A DNA stretch of 64,000 nt from Pseudomonas tremae (GCF_001401155.1 NZ_LJRO01000157.1:23232-87231), one strand, 5' to 3'; shown: positions 1 through 10,744, numbered from the stretch's first letter. Program-made: numbers and translations. Notes: generated by a model from the letters alone, not told the origin.

Positions 1-1
1 A

Positions 2-1678
2 ACCAACCGTCACCCCGCCAACGGCAAAAAGCCGATCACGATGTTCGGCCCTGATTTTCCGTTTGCCTTCGATGACTGGATCGAGCATCCGAAAGGATTG
101 GGCAGCATCCCCAGCGAAAACCACGGCGCAGAAGTCGCGATTATCGGCGCGGGTATCGCCGGTCTGGTAGCGGCTTACGAGTTGATGAAGATGGGCCTCA
201 AGCCTGTGGTGTACGAGGCCTCCAAAATGGGCGGCCGCCTGCGCTCGCAGGAGTTCGAAGGCGCCAAAGGCATCGTTGCCGAATTGGGCGGCATGCGCTT
301 TCCGGTGTCATCGACAGCGTTCTTTCACTACGTCGACAAGTTGGGCCTTGAGTCCCGGCCCTTCCCCAACCCGCTGACTGCCGCGTCAGGCAGCACGGTC
401 ATCGACCTGGAAGGCACCACGTATTACGCCCAGATGCTCTCGGACCTGCCCGCGCTGTTTCAGGAAGTCGCCGATGCATGGGCCGATGCACTGGAAAGCG
501 GCTCGCAGTTTGGCGATATCCAGCAGGCAATCCGTGACCGTGACGTGCCGCGTCTCAAGGAACTGTGGAACAAGCTGGTCCCTCTCTGGGACGACCGCAC
601 CTTCTATGATTTCGTCGCAACGTCCAAAGCGTTCGCCAAACTGTCGTTCTTTCACCGTGAGGTGTTCGGTCAGGTCGGGTTCGGTACAGGCGGCTGGGAT
701 TCGGACTTCCCCAATTCGATGCTGGAAATATTTCGCGTGGTGATGACCAACTGCGACGAGCACCAGCACCTGATCGTCGGCGGCGTGCAGCAAGTGCCGG
801 TCGGGTTGTGGAGCCATGTGCCTGAGCATTGCGCTCACTGGCCGAAAGGCACCAGCCTGTCGTCGCTGCATCGCGGCGCACCGCGTCCCGGCGTGAAGCG
901 TATCGCACGGGCCGAGGACGGGAGCTTCAGCGTTACCGACAACTGGGGTGACACCCGGCAATACGCCGCCGTGCTGACCACCTGCCAGAGCTGGCTGCTG
1001 ACCACGCAGATCGAATGCGAGGAAACGCTGTTCTCGCAGAAGATGTGGATGGCACTGGACCGCACACGCTACATGCAGTCCTCCAAGACTTTCGTCATGG
1101 TCGACCGCCCGTTCTGGAAGGACAAGGACCCGGAAACCGGGCGCGACCTGATGAGCATGACCCTGACGGATCGCCTGACCCGTGGCACGTACCTGTTCGA
1201 TAACGGCGATGACAAACCGGGTGTGATCTGCCTGTCTTATTCGTGGATGAGCGATGCGCTGAAGATGTTGCCGCAGCCTGTCGAAAAGCGCGTAAAGCTT
1301 GCGCTTGATGCACTGAAGAAGATCTACCCGAAAGTGGACATCGCCGCGCGGATCATTGGCGACCCGATTACCGTTTCGTGGGAGGCAGACCCACACTTCC
1401 TGGGCGCCTTCAAAGGTGCGCTGCCGGGCCATTACCGCTATAACCAGCGCATGTACGCGCACTTCATGCAGCAGGACATGCCCAGCGAACAGCGTGGGAT
1501 GTTCATCGCCGGTGACGACGTGTCCTGGACACCGGCCTGGGTGGAAGGCGCGGTACAGACTTCGCTGAACGCGGTGTGGGGCATCATGAATCACTTCGGC
1601 GGCAAGACCCACAAGGACAACCCCGGCCCGGGCGATGTGTTCAACGAAATCGGCCCGATCAAGCTGGCTGACTGACAA
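2..1678 (+). CDS. davB: Lysine 2-monooxygenase (DavB), 5' end outside window
   Basis: FAD-dependent flavin amine oxidase that oxidatively decarboxylates L-lysine to 5-aminopentanamide, the first step of the delta-aminovalerate route. The Rossmann dinucleotide motif (VAIIGAGIAGLVAAYEL) lies near codon 50, followed by the GGRLRS and ELGGMRFP motifs of the amine oxidase family, and a C-terminal FAD-binding stretch (GMFIAGDDVSWTPAWVEGA). The frame is open from base 2 and the codons before the first visible ATG (base 41) encode TNRHPANGKKPIT, which matches the N-terminus I know for Pseudomonas DavB, so the true start is upstream of the window and the ATG at 41 is internal. The gene is followed 11 bp later by davA. 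A tryptophan monooxygenase (IaaM) is the main alternative, but the davA neighbour and close resemblance to P. putida DavB favour lysine. Confidence 0.9.
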
Positions 1679-1689
1679 AAGGAAACGTC

Positions 1690-2490
1690 ATGCGCATTGC
1701 GCTGTATCAGTGCCCACCCTTGCCGCTGGACATCAGCGGCAACCTTAACAGGCTTGAAAAACAGGCCATTGCCGCAGCCAGCCAAGGCGCGCAGGTGTTG
1801 ATTTGTCCGGAGATGTTTCTGACCGGCTATAACATCGGCGCACAGGCAGTCGGCAAGCTGGCACAAACTTCTGATGGTTTGGCCGCAACGCGTATTGCCG
1901 CCATCGCTCAGGCAAACGGCATCGCGATTCTGTATGGGTACCCGGAGCGCGGTGCAAATGAACAGTTCTACAACGCTGTGCAACTGATCGACAGCCATGG
2001 CGTCAGGCTGTGCAACTACCGCAAGACGCACCTGTTCAGTGAGCTGGACAGGTCGATGTTCTCGGCGGGCGATGATAACTGTCCGATGGTGGAGCTGAAC
2101 GGCTGGCGACTGGGCCTGCTGATTTGCTACGACGTCGAATTTCCCGAAAACACCCGTCGTCTGGCGCTGGCGGGTGCCGAACTGATTCTGGTGCCGACAG
2201 CAAACATGGCGCCTTACGACTTTGTCTGTGACGTGACCGTGCGGGCACGGGCGTTCGAGAATCACTGTTACGTGGTGTACGCCAACTATTGCGGCAGCGA
2301 AGGCGAGATTCGTTACTGCGGGCTCAGCAGCCTCTGCGCCCCGGACGGCAGCCGGCCGGTATTGGCAGGCCAGGACGAAGCGCTGCTGGTCGGCACGCTG
2401 GACCGGGCACTGCTGAGCCAGGCCAGAACCGTGAATGACTATTTTGTTGATCGAAGGCCCGAGCTCTATGCGCCACTGACTCGAACCTGA
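1690..2490 (+). CDS. davA: 5-aminopentanamidase (DavA)
   Basis: Carbon-nitrogen hydrolase (nitrilase superfamily) of 266 residues that hydrolyses 5-aminopentanamide to 5-aminovalerate. The catalytic Glu-Lys-Cys triad is visible: E41 in ICPEMFLTGYN, K112 in YRKTHLF and C146 in LLICYDVEFPE. An AAAGG-type ribosome site (aaaaggaaacgtc) precedes the ATG. It sits 11 bp after davB, consistent with a davBA operon converting lysine to 5-aminovalerate in the cytoplasm. The next steps (davDT) are not in the window. Confidence 0.92.
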   Translation: MRIALYQCPPLPLDISGNLNRLEKQAIAAASQGAQVLICPEMFLTGYNIGAQAVGKLAQTSDGLAATRIAAIAQANGIAILYGYPERGANEQFYNAVQLIDSHGVRLCNYRKTHLFSELDRSMFSAGDDNCPMVELNGWRLGLLICYDVEFPENTRRLALAGAELILVPTANMAPYDFVCDVTVRARAFENHCYVVYANYCGSEGEIRYCGLSSLCAPDGSRPVLAGQDEALLVGTLDRALLSQARTVNDYFVDRRPELYAPLTRT

Positions 2491-2619
2491 TGCTTGCGTT
2501 GCGGCACAAGCCTGCGACGCAGAGCGTCGAGAAAGGTGTGTCTGAGCAGCACGCTCGCGAAACCGGTCGTTAATCCGCTAGCATGATGCGCAGATTTTCA
2601 CGCTTTTCCGGACCTTCTC

Positions 2620-4950
2620 ATGCCTGCCCCCAACCCCGCTGACATAAGACGCCTAACGCTGGCCAACGGCCTGAACGTGGTGCTGTGTCATGAGGCGCGG
2701 CTCAAGCGCAGTGCGGCTTCGTTGCGTGTGGCGGTCGGCAGCCACGATGTGCCACAAGCGTGGCCGGGGCTGGCGCACTTTCTGGAACACCTGCTCTTCC
2801 TCGGCACCGAGCGTTTTCCGCAGAGGGAAAACCTGATGACGTTCGTGCAGCGACACGGCGGGCAGGTCAACGCCAGCACCCGCGAGCGCACTACCGATTT
2901 CTTCTTCGAGCTGCCGCAATCATGCTTTGCCCAAGGCCTGGAGCGCCTGTGTGACATGCTTACCAAGCCGCGCATGGCGATGGCTGATCAGCGCCGCGAG
3001 CGCGAAGTGCTGCACGCAGAGTTCATCGCCTGGGTGGGTGATGCCGAAGCACGCGGTCAAATAAACCTGCTGTCGACGCTCAACCCTCAACATCCTTTGC
3101 GCGGCTTTCATGCCGGCAATCGCTACAGCCTGTCGGTCCCCAACCCCGCATTTCAGCGCGCCCTCAAGGATTTTTTCCAGCGCTTTTATCAGGCCGGGCA
3201 GATGACCTTGTGCCTGAGCGGGCCGCAATCTGTGGATGAACTGGAGGCGCTGGCACGAACCTGCGGCGCAATGTTCGCGAGCGGCGAACAGGCACCTCGA
3301 CTGCCGCCGCCGACGTTGATCGCCCCTTCGGCGAACCCTCGACAGGTCGAAGTTGAAAAGCATCTGCTGTTTGCCTGCGAGGCTCTGCCGGACAAGGCTG
3401 ACGAGGCAGCTGCGTTCCTCTGCCATTGGCTGAACGCCGCACAAGAGGGCGGGCTGGGCGCCGAACTGGTCAAACGAGGTCTGGCTGACTCACTAAGTGC
3501 CACTGCGTTGTATCAGTTCGGTGACCAACTCTTACTCGACATCGAGTTCAAGGGCGCTGAGGCAGACGCCGCTGCCCGCAACGCGCTGTTTTTCAGCTGG
3601 CTTGAATTCTTCAGCGCCCACTGGCCTGCATTGGTCGAGGAATATCAAAGCGTTCAGCAGCGGCGTCTGCAAACAGGCAGTGCATTGGCGCTGGCGCATC
3701 ATTACTGCCGCGAAACCCCTTGCCGGCTGAGCGAGCAAGGCGCGGCAGCCTTGAGCGTATTGCTGGACCAACTCAGCGCCACTGCGCAGGTCAACATGGC
3801 GGTGCTGGAAAGCCTGAAAGATGCAGCGCTGCGGTGGCAACTGCCGACACCCAACCCATTCCTCGGGCCAACGCCAAACGACAATGCCGAGGCCGCGGTT
3901 TACCTGCGTTGGACGTTGCCGTCCCCGCAGCCTGCGCTGTGGCGAATGCTCGATGCCCGGCTAAAACGACTGACCGAGGACGCACGACAAGCCGGTGTGC
4001 TTTTGACATTCAGCGCTTACGGCTCCTTTTGGCAGCTCCAGCTCAACGGGTTGCGGGAACCAATGGCGGCGGTAATCGAACACTGCCTGCGCCGACTGCA
4101 TCCTTTAGACGACGAGACGCTGGCTTCGGCAAAGCAATACGAGGAGCCCGCACAGATTCCGATTCGCCAGTTGCTCAAGCGACTTGCCGATCATTACCTG
4201 ACCAGCGACACAGCGCAGCCGGCACACGACCTCAAAACCATCTGGGCACACTCACGCTGGATCAGTTTCGTCAGCGGGTTCTGCCCGTCCAGCCTGCCGC
4301 CGGTGAACGTCGAGCTGAGTAACGCGCCAGGCAGTCGTCAAGATGGGTCAGTGGCGTTGCCAGCCGTCACCGCCGGCAAGCGCTGGGTCGCCGAGGCATG
4401 CCCCTCGCCCGAAGCCGCGGTGCTGGTGTTCTGCCCTGCACCAACGGCGTCCATTGAAGATGAAGCCGCATGGCGCCTGCTTGCGCACCTGCTGCAAGCC
4501 CCGTTCTATCAGCGATTGCGGGTCGAATTGCAGCTGGGCTACGCCGTGTTCAGTAGCGTCAGGCAGATCGCGGGAAGGACTGGATTGCTGTTCGGTGTAC
4601 AGTCGCCCACCTGCAGCGCCGAACAGCTTGTTCAGCACATAGAAGCCTTCATCGATGAGCTGCCGGAGCTGATTCGCAGCATCGACCTGCCTGCGCAGAT
4701 CCAGGCTCTGTCAGCGCAATTCGACTCATCGAGCATGCCCGACCAGCAGCAGGCAGACATGCAATGGCACGCATGCCTCGCCGAGCATGAGGGCGATCAC
4801 CTGAGCGCATTGCAAAGTGCGCTGTCAAATCTGGATACACACTTGTTGCTGGCTGCCGCAAAACAATTGAAACACGCTGTCGGCGGCTGGCTCATTGTGG
4901 CCAACAGCCCTGTTTCCGAGGTCGTTGCTCGATCCTTACCTGAACAGTAA
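2620..4950 (+). CDS. pqqF: PQQ biosynthesis peptidase PqqF
   Basis: M16-family zinc metallopeptidase of 776 residues. The inverted zinc motif HxxEH is visible as H53-FL-E56-H57, with the downstream glutamate expected in the helix around residues 125-135 (REREVLHAEF). The protein has the two-lobed insulinase-like length typical of Pseudomonas PqqF. It is thought to cut the PqqA peptide to release the cross-linked Glu-Tyr unit. The gene lies directly upstream of pqqA in the same direction, as in other fluorescent pseudomonads. The ribosome site before the ATG at 2620 is weak; the N-terminus PAPNPADIRRLTLANGLNVVL fits the family start. Confidence 0.9.
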   Translation: MPAPNPADIRRLTLANGLNVVLCHEARLKRSAASLRVAVGSHDVPQAWPGLAHFLEHLLFLGTERFPQRENLMTFVQRHGGQVNASTRERTTDFFFELPQSCFAQGLERLCDMLTKPRMAMADQRREREVLHAEFIAWVGDAEARGQINLLSTLNPQHPLRGFHAGNRYSLSVPNPAFQRALKDFFQRFYQAGQMTLCLSGPQSVDELEALARTCGAMFASGEQAPRLPPPTLIAPSANPRQVEVEKHLLFACEALPDKADEAAAFLCHWLNAAQEGGLGAELVKRGLADSLSATALYQFGDQLLLDIEFKGAEADAAARNALFFSWLEFFSAHWPALVEEYQSVQQRRLQTGSALALAHHYCRETPCRLSEQGAAALSVLLDQLSATAQVNMAVLESLKDAALRWQLPTPNPFLGPTPNDNAEAAVYLRWTLPSPQPALWRMLDARLKRLTEDARQAGVLLTFSAYGSFWQLQLNGLREPMAAVIEHCLRRLHPLDDETLASAKQYEEPAQIPIRQLLKRLADHYLTSDTAQPAHDLKTIWAHSRWISFVSGFCPSSLPPVNVELSNAPGSRQDGSVALPAVTAGKRWVAEACPSPEAAVLVFCPAPTASIEDEAAWRLLAHLLQAPFYQRLRVELQLGYAVFSSVRQIAGRTGLLFGVQSPTCSAEQLVQHIEAFIDELPELIRSIDLPAQIQALSAQFDSSSMPDQQQADMQWHACLAEHEGDHLSALQSALSNLDTHLLLAAAKQLKHAVGGWLIVANSPVSEVVARSLPEQ

Positions 4951-5085
4951 GGGTCTTTGGTGAATATTCCGGCCCTGCTTAATTGTGAAAATGAGTAAGA
5001 TAGCTCCCTAAGCATCTGAACGTATGGCGTCAGCCACGCACTAAGATGTAGTCACACACCGCCGCACTTATCCGAGGAGATTTTT

Positions 5086-5160
5086 ATGTCGTGGACTAAA
5101 CCTGCTTACACTGATCTGCGTATCGGTTTCGAAGTCACCATGTACTTCGCAAGCCGTTGA
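5086..5160 (+). CDS. pqqA: PQQ precursor peptide PqqA (24 aa)
   Basis: Very short gene encoding the 24-residue ribosomal precursor of pyrroloquinoline quinone. The peptide reads [20 protein letters not shown] then FASR. The E-x-x-x-Y pair that is cross-linked to form PQQ is E16 and Y20. A strong ribosome site (gaggaga) lies 6 bp before the ATG. It is followed by a hairpin with a T-run (5176-5203) before pqqB, which probably allows more transcript of the peptide gene than of the enzymes. Confidence 0.97.
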
Positions 5161-5175
5161 TTTCAGTGCGCTGTG

Positions 5176-5203
5176 AAGCCTCGGTTCGCCGGGGCTTTTT
5201 TTA
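5176..5203 (+). terminator. Terminator/attenuator between pqqA and pqqB
   Basis: Stem AGCCTCGG / CCGGGGCT (one G-T pair) with a TTCG tetraloop at 5177-5196, followed by a run of seven T. It lies 17 bp after the pqqA stop and 43 bp before the pqqB start. Seen directly. Partial termination here would explain high PqqA relative to PqqB-E, an arrangement inferred for other pqq operons. Confidence 0.75.
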
Positions 5204-5245
5204 TGGTTATGGCTGTTTTTTATTTTTGTGTACCAGGGAGCTGCC

Positions 5246-6157
5246 ATGTACATCCAGATTCTAGGTTCCGCTGCGGGCGGCGGGTTCCCCCAATGGAACT
5301 GCAACTGCGTCAATTGCGCAGGTTTCCGCGACGGTAGCCTGCGGGCACAGGCGCGGACCCAGTCGTCCATTGCGCTGTCCGACGACGGCGTGAACTGGGT
5401 GCTGTGCAATGCCTCCCCTGACATTCGTGCGCAACTGCAGGGCTTTGCGCCCATGCAACCTGGACGAGCGCTGCGCGATACCGGCATCAGCGCCATCGTG
5501 CTGATGGACAGCCAGATCGATCACACCACTGGCCTGCTCAGCCTGCGCGAGGGCTGTCCGCATCAGGTGTGGTGTACCGAAATGGTGCACGAGGACCTGA
5601 GCACCGGTTTCCCGTTGTTCGAGATGCTCAAGCACTGGAACGGCGGCCTGGACTGGAACCGCATCGAGCTGCACGGCAGCTTCGTGATCCCGGCCTGCCC
5701 GAACCTGCGCTTCACGCCCTTCCCGCTGCGCAGCGCCGCGCCACCCTATTCGCCGCACCGTTTCGACCCGCATCCAGGCGATAACATCGGCTTGCTGGTC
5801 GAAGACACGCGCACTGGCGGCAAGCTGTTCTACGCACCGGGGCTAGGCAAGGTCGACGAAGCGCTGGCCGAAAAAATGCGCGACGCAGACTGCCTGCTGG
5901 TCGACGGCACGATGTGGGACGACGATGAAATGCAACGCCGTGGCGTCGGCACGCGCACAGGCCGGGAGATGGGCCATCTGGCGCAGAGCGGCCCTGGCGG
6001 CATGCTCGAAGTGCTGGAAGGCTTCCCGCAGCAGCGCAAGGTGCTTATCCACATCAACAACACCAACCCGATTCTCGACGAAGACTCCCCACAGCGCGCC
6101 GAACTGGTTCGTCGCAACGTCGAAGTCGCCTACGACGGCATGAGCATCGAGCTTTAG
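5246..6157 (+). CDS. pqqB: PQQ biosynthesis protein PqqB
   Basis: Metallo-beta-lactamase-fold protein of 303 residues, the usual PqqB length, acting as an iron-dependent hydroxylase on the tyrosine-derived part of the PQQ precursor. The start [19 protein letters not shown] is the standard PqqB N-terminus. A GTG at 5228 is in frame but I chose ATG 5246 because the ribosome site agggagc sits just before it and family length then matches. The altered metal motif [14 protein letters not shown] and the CNCxxC segment near the N-terminus ([10 protein letters not shown]) are visible. pqqC follows after 8 bp. Confidence 0.93.
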   Translation: MYIQILGSAAGGGFPQWNCNCVNCAGFRDGSLRAQARTQSSIALSDDGVNWVLCNASPDIRAQLQGFAPMQPGRALRDTGISAIVLMDSQIDHTTGLLSLREGCPHQVWCTEMVHEDLSTGFPLFEMLKHWNGGLDWNRIELHGSFVIPACPNLRFTPFPLRSAAPPYSPHRFDPHPGDNIGLLVEDTRTGGKLFYAPGLGKVDEALAEKMRDADCLLVDGTMWDDDEMQRRGVGTRTGREMGHLAQSGPGGMLEVLEGFPQQRKVLIHINNTNPILDEDSPQRAELVRRNVEVAYDGMSIEL

Positions 6158-6165
6158 GAACCGAC

Positions 6166-6921
6166 ATGAGCCAGACGACTGCACTGTCCCCTGCTGAATT
6201 CGAACAGGCCCTGCGTGCCAAAGGCGCGTATTACCACATTTATCACCCGTTTCATGTGGCGATGTACGAAGGCCGCGCCACCCGTGAGCAGATTCAGGGC
6301 TGGGTTGCCAACCGCTTCTACTATCAGGTGAACATCCCGCTCAAGGACGCAGCGATTCTGGCCAACTGCCCGGATCGCGAGATTCGTCGCGAGTGGATTC
6401 AGCGCCTGCTCGATCACGACGGCGCCCCCGGTGAAGATGGTGGCATCGAAGCCTGGCTGCGCCTCGGTGAGGCCGTCGGCCTGGACCCGGATCAATTGCG
6501 CTCTCAAGAGCTGGTGCTGCCAGGCGTGCGCTTTGCCGTCGATGCCTACGTGAACTTCGCCCGCCGCGCCAACTGGCAGGAGGCCGCCAGCAGCTCGCTG
6601 ACCGAACTGTTCGCGCCGCAGATCCACCAGTCGCGACTGGACAGCTGGCCGCAGCATTACCCGTGGATTGATCCGACAGGCTATGAATATTTCCGCACCC
6701 GCCTGGGTCAGGCCCGGCGCGATGTGGAACATGGCCTCGCCATCACGTTACAGCACTACACTACCTATGAAGGCCAGCAGCGCATGCTGGAAATCCTGCA
6801 GTTCAAACTCGACATTCTGTGGAGCATGCTCGATGCCATGTCCATGGCCTACGAATTGAATCGCCCGCCGTATCACAGCGTCACAGACCAAAGGGTCTGG
6901 CATAAGGGGATTACGCCATGA
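6166..6921 (+). CDS. pqqC: Pyrroloquinoline-quinone synthase PqqC
   Basis: Cofactor-free oxidase of 251 residues with a TenA-like all-helical fold that performs the last ring closure and eight-electron oxidation giving PQQ. The family signature [15 protein letters not shown] near residues 22-36 and the helix [16 protein letters not shown] are present. The stop overlaps the pqqD start in an ATGA arrangement, which suggests coupled translation. Confidence 0.95.
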   Translation: MSQTTALSPAEFEQALRAKGAYYHIYHPFHVAMYEGRATREQIQGWVANRFYYQVNIPLKDAAILANCPDREIRREWIQRLLDHDGAPGEDGGIEAWLRLGEAVGLDPDQLRSQELVLPGVRFAVDAYVNFARRANWQEAASSSLTELFAPQIHQSRLDSWPQHYPWIDPTGYEYFRTRLGQARRDVEHGLAITLQHYTTYEGQQRMLEILQFKLDILWSMLDAMSMAYELNRPPYHSVTDQRVWHKGITP

Positions 6922-7202
6922 AGCACGATCCGGCTTTTCGAGCCCTTACTCCGAAGTGGCACCAAGGCTATCGTTTTCAGTACGAGCCGGCGCAAAAAGC
7001 GCATGTGGTGCTTTATCCGGAAGGCATGATCAAGCTCAATGAAAGCGCGGCGCTGATCGCCGGGCTGATCGATGGACAGCGAACGACCGCCGTCATCATT
7101 GATGAGCTTCATCAGCAATTCCCCAATGTCCCCGAGCTGGGAATGGACGTCGACGAGTTCATGGAAGGCGCCAGAAAGAAAAACTGGATCGATCTTGTCT
7201 GA
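6918..7202 (+). CDS. pqqD: PqqA-binding peptide chaperone PqqD
   Basis: RiPP recognition element protein of 94 residues that binds the PqqA leader and presents it to the radical SAM enzyme PqqE. The characteristic PqqD block W-Q-G-Y-R-F-Q-Y-E followed by [13 protein letters not shown] and later [14 protein letters not shown] is seen. Four bases overlap pqqC upstream and probably eight overlap pqqE downstream. Confidence 0.93.
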   Translation: MKHDPAFRALTPKWHQGYRFQYEPAQKAHVVLYPEGMIKLNESAALIAGLIDGQRTTAVIIDELHQQFPNVPELGMDVDEFMEGARKKNWIDLV

Positions 7203-8364
7203 CATCGTGCCTGTGATGAACAGCCCCTACATACCGCCCACGCCCGAGGTCGGCCTGCCGCTGTGGCTGCTCGCCGAGCTGACCTATCGCTGCCCGCTGC
7301 AATGCCCGTATTGCTCCAACCCGCTGGACTTCGCAAAACAGGGCCAGGAGTTGACCACCGAGCAGTGGTTCAAGGTCATGCAGGAAGCACGCGAAATGGG
7401 CGCGGCGCAAATCGGCTTTTCCGGGGGCGAGCCGCTGGTGCGTCAGGACCTTGCCGAGCTGATCGCCGAAGCCCGACGTCTGGGTTTCTATACCAATCTG
7501 ATCACCTCGGGCATCGGCCTCACAGAAGAAAAGATCATCGCTTTCAAGGAGGCTGGCCTGGACCATATCCAGATCAGCTTTCAGGCCAGTGACGAGCAGG
7601 TGAACAACATGCTCGCCGGCTCGAAGAAAGCCTTCGCCCAGAAGCTGGAAATGGCCAAGGCAGTGAAAAAGCACGGCTACCCGATGGTCCTGAACTTCGT
7701 GACCCACCGGCACAACATCGACCGGATCGACAAAATAATCGAGCTGTGTCTGGCACTGGAGGCTGACTTCGTCGAACTGGCGACCTGTCAGTTTTACGGC
7801 TGGGCGCATTTGAACCGTGTCGGCCTGCTGCCGACCAGGGATCAACTGGTACGCGCTGAAGCGGTCACTAACCAATACCGTGACCAACTGGCTGCGCAAA
7901 ACCATCCGTGCAAGCTGATCTTCGTCACCCCCGACTATTACGAAGAGCGTCCCAAAGCCTGCATGAACGGCTGGGGCAATATTTTCCTGACCGTGACGCC
8001 AGATGGCACCGCCCTGCCGTGTCATGGCGCGCGGCAGATGCCGATCCAGTTTCCCAATGTGCGCGATCACAGCATGCAGCACATCTGGTACGACTCGTTC
8101 GGCTTCAACCGCTTTCGCGGCTACGACTGGATGCCCGAGCCATGCCGCTCGTGCGACGAGAAGGAAAAGGACTTCGGCGGCTGTCGCTGCCAGGCCTTCA
8201 TGCTGACCGGGGATGCTGCCAATGCCGACCCGGTGTGCAGCAAATCCTATCACCACGGGATCATCACTCAGGCTCGCGACGAGTCGGAAACCGCTACTCA
8301 AACCATTGAAGAGCTGGCCTTTCGCAATGACCGAAACTCACGACTCATCGCAAAATCCTCTTGA
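7195..8364 (+). CDS. pqqE: Radical SAM enzyme PqqE (PqqA peptide cyclase)
   Basis: Forms the Glu-Tyr carbon-carbon bond in PqqA. The SAM cluster motif C33-x3-C37-x2-C40 ([10 protein letters not shown]) is followed by GFSGGEPL, and the C-terminal SPASM domain holds the extra cysteines ([32 protein letters not shown]). The start is uncertain: TTG 7195 gives 389 codons and overlaps the pqqD stop by 8 bp; ATG 7216 gives 382. Neither has a clear ribosome site. I chose TTG because it couples to pqqD and because I recall 389 residues for P. syringae PqqE. The far upstream ATG in this frame lies deep inside pqqD. Confidence 0.88.
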   Translation: MSDIVPVMNSPYIPPTPEVGLPLWLLAELTYRCPLQCPYCSNPLDFAKQGQELTTEQWFKVMQEAREMGAAQIGFSGGEPLVRQDLAELIAEARRLGFYTNLITSGIGLTEEKIIAFKEAGLDHIQISFQASDEQVNNMLAGSKKAFAQKLEMAKAVKKHGYPMVLNFVTHRHNIDRIDKIIELCLALEADFVELATCQFYGWAHLNRVGLLPTRDQLVRAEAVTNQYRDQLAAQNHPCKLIFVTPDYYEERPKACMNGWGNIFLTVTPDGTALPCHGARQMPIQFPNVRDHSMQHIWYDSFGFNRFRGYDWMPEPCRSCDEKEKDFGGCRCQAFMLTGDAANADPVCSKSYHHGIITQARDESETATQTIEELAFRNDRNSRLIAKSS

Positions 8365-10159
8365 ACCCCTGACCGCTGCTCAAGCGGTTGCAGCGGGTAT
8401 CGACTTCGCCGAACTGGACGTCAGTTCGGCCGGTCTGTTCTGGAACGAATATCGCCCCGAAGACGGCGCCAGCCGCATCTGGCACTGGTACGCGAACAGC
8501 AAACGCTGCCTGACGCCACAAGGCTTCAGCGTTCGCAGCCGGGTCTACGAATATGGCGGCGGCTCGTTCTGCCTGGCTGACGACACCGTTGTGTTCGTCA
8601 ATGAACGCGATCAGCAGCTGTATCGACAGGCGCTGGACGCGAGCGAGCCGGTGGCGCTGACCCAGGGCGACAAGCGCTACGGCGGCCTGTTCTTCGGCAA
8701 CGGGCAGATCCTCGCCGTCGAAGAAGACCACAACACCCACCGATTGGTCGCCATTGACCTCGCTGACGGGCAGCGTCATTTGCTGGCCGAGGGCGCTGAC
8801 TTCTACTCGTCACCGCTCATAAGCGCCGATGGCCAGCGCCTGGCCTGGGTCGAATGGCAGCGCCCGCACCAGCCGTGGACCCGTACCCGACTGATGTGCG
8901 CAGAGAAGCAGGACGACGGCCACTGGGCCAGCCCCTTGTGTGTCGCTGGTGAAGGCGCTGAAGAGTCCTTGCAGCAGCCACGCTTTGATGCGCAAGGCCA
9001 CCTGCATTGCCTGACTGACCGTGCCGGCTTCTGGCAGCCGTGGAGCGAGTCGCCTTCAGGATTTACAGCGTTGCCTGCCGTGTCGGCCGATCATGCTTCC
9101 GCGCCTTGGCAACTGGGCAGCTGCACTTGGCTGCCGATCAACGAAGGTTATCTGGCCAGTTGGGCGCAGGACGGCTCTTGGGTATTGGGGCTGTGTGAGG
9201 CTGACGGTTCATACGCTGATTTCAGCGCCGGCTACAGCCGCTTCCGCAGCCTGGCCGTGGACGAAGAGTTCATTTATTGCATTGCCGCTTCGGCGCTCAG
9301 CACATCGGCGGTGCTGGCCATATCGCGTAGCGATGCCAGCGTGCAGGTTCTCGCGGGGGGTGGGTCTCCCTTGCCTGCCGAACAGATCAGTCACCCGCAA
9401 GCGCTGCGCTACCCCAGCGGCGGTTCTGAAGCTTACGGTTACTTTTACCCAGCCATGAACGGCGTCGAACATCCCCCGCTGGTGGTGTTCATCCACGGCG
9501 GCCCTACTTCGGCCTGTTACCCGGTGCTGGACCCACGCATTCAGTACTGGGCACATCGCGGTTTCGCCGTTGCAGACCTGAACTACCGCGGCAGCAGTGG
9601 CTATGGCCGTGACTATCGGCAGAGCCTGCACCTGAACTGGGGGGTGGCCGATGTGGAAGATGCCTGCGCAGTGGTCGCACACCTTGCCGAACGTGGCTTG
9701 ATCGACCCGCAGAAGGCATTCATACGCGGCGGCAGCGCGGGCGGTTACACAACCCTGTGCGCACTGGCCTTTCGGGATGTGTTTCGTGCCGGGGCAAGCC
9801 TTTACGGGGTCAGCGACCCTGTGGCACTGGCCAAGGCCACGCATAAGTTCGAGGGTGATTACCTGGACTGGCTGATTGGCGATCCGGAAAAGGACATCGA
9901 GCGCTATGAAGCCCGCACACCGTTGTTACACGCGGACAACATCAGTGCGCCCGTCATTTTCTTTCAAGGCGAACTGGATGCGGTGGTTGTACCGGAGCAG
10001 ACCCGAGCCATGCTCAAGGCCTTGCAGGACAATGGCTTGAAGGCTGAGGGGCATTTTTATCCTGACGAGCATCATGGTTTCCGCAAGGCGACTAACCTGG
10101 CAGATGCGCTGGAGAAGGAATGGAAGTTTTACCGGGATGTACTTGATGGAGCCGATTGA
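8327..10159 (+). CDS. S9 (prolyl oligopeptidase/DPP-IV-like) peptidase linked to pqq
   Basis: Serine peptidase of 610 residues with an N-terminal beta-propeller region and C-terminal alpha/beta hydrolase. The triad is visible: S470 in RGGSAGGY, D551 in [11 protein letters not shown] and H582/H583 in PDEHHGF. The start ATG 8327 overlaps the pqqE end by 38 bp; an upstream ATG at 8213 is inside pqqE. Homologues of this gene close pqq clusters in several pseudomonads (called pqqH or pqqM in different species), where a role in trimming the precursor has been proposed but is not firm. A 7-bp inverted repeat (10156-10184) covers the stop codon. Confidence 0.85.
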   Translation: MTETHDSSQNPLEPLTAAQAVAAGIDFAELDVSSAGLFWNEYRPEDGASRIWHWYANSKRCLTPQGFSVRSRVYEYGGGSFCLADDTVVFVNERDQQLYRQALDASEPVALTQGDKRYGGLFFGNGQILAVEEDHNTHRLVAIDLADGQRHLLAEGADFYSSPLISADGQRLAWVEWQRPHQPWTRTRLMCAEKQDDGHWASPLCVAGEGAEESLQQPRFDAQGHLHCLTDRAGFWQPWSESPSGFTALPAVSADHASAPWQLGSCTWLPINEGYLASWAQDGSWVLGLCEADGSYADFSAGYSRFRSLAVDEEFIYCIAASALSTSAVLAISRSDASVQVLAGGGSPLPAEQISHPQALRYPSGGSEAYGYFYPAMNGVEHPPLVVFIHGGPTSACYPVLDPRIQYWAHRGFAVADLNYRGSSGYGRDYRQSLHLNWGVADVEDACAVVAHLAERGLIDPQKAFIRGGSAGGYTTLCALAFRDVFRAGASLYGVSDPVALAKATHKFEGDYLDWLIGDPEKDIERYEARTPLLHADNISAPVIFFQGELDAVVVPEQTRAMLKALQDNGLKAEGHFYPDEHHGFRKATNLADALEKEWKFYRDVLDGAD

Positions 10160-10201
10160 TCGCTCCTGCTGAAGGAACGATCAACCCATGCGCCGGGGGT
10201 G

Positions 10202-10363
10202 TTATTTACGCGAGACGATGATGTAGATCGCGTGGATGATGCCCGGGATGTAACCCAGCAGGGTCAGCAGGATATTCAGCCAGAAAGCGCCAGCAAAGCC
10301 GACCTGCATGAACACGCCGACCGGCGGCAGCAGAATGGCGAAGATTATACGAATGATGTCCAT
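10202..10363 (-). CDS. YqaE/Pmp3-family small membrane protein (53 aa)
   Basis: A 53-residue hydrophobic peptide with two transmembrane helices joined by a short turn. It begins MDIIRIIFAILLPPVGVFMQ and continues with the GFAGAFWLNILLTLLGYIPG block diagnostic of Pmp3/YqaE (UPF0057). Family members protect membrane potential under salt or cold stress in yeast and plants; the bacterial role is little known. An AGGAG ribosome site lies 9 bp before the ATG on the minus strand. Confidence 0.88.
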   Translation of the reverse strand: MDIIRIIFAILLPPVGVFMQVGFAGAFWLNILLTLLGYIPGIIHAIYIIVSRK

Positions 10364-10545
10364 GAAATGCTCCTGAGTGATTGGCTCTAAATGGCCATAC
10401 AGCTAATCGACCCTGGCCATCGGTGAGGGTTCAACCGGCTCTGGCAAGACGCCATTGTTTTCAGGAGTGTTTTACTGCGATCAGCCCTGTGTATACCCAA
10501 TGGCTGTAAAAGAAGCCTGCGCCAGCCTATAAAACGCAGACAAAG

Positions 10546-10569
10546 AAAACCCCGCCGAAGCGAGGTTTT
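10546..10569 (-). terminator. Bidirectional rho-independent terminator
   Basis: Stem AAAACCCCGC / GCGAGGTTTT (one mismatch-type G-T pair) with a CGAA loop. On the minus strand it ends in a U-tract and would end the acyl-CoA dehydrogenase transcript; it is nearly symmetrical, so it could also act on the plus strand. Confidence 0.75.
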
Positions 10570-10722
10570 CCAGACTGTTTCCCTGATTTCCTTTTCACCC
10601 CACCGTCCTGGCAGGCTTCCCTACGTGTCCCTGTTATGTCTTGTTGCGCGTCCTGCGCTACGTCCATGAACAAAGATTAACTTTGGATCCCTTTCGTGGG
10701 AAGAGGCTAATTGGCGACACGT

Positions 10723-10744
10723 AGTGTAAGCAAATGCTTACACT
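10723..10744. repeat. Perfect 9-bp inverted repeat, possible operator
   Basis: AGTGTAAGC, four-base AAAT spacer, GCTTACACT. It lies 11 bp beyond the stop of the minus-strand acyl-CoA dehydrogenase gene and has no U-tract. It could be a transcription-factor site or a 3' hairpin. Confidence 0.45.

Noticed and set aside
41..43. ATG as start of the lysine monooxygenase
   Set aside because: The frame is open to the window edge and the upstream codons match the known DavB N-terminus.
386..1678. Long minus-strand open frame opposite davB
   Set aside because: Shadow of a GC-rich gene; His/Arg/Gln/Val-rich translation without any family pattern.
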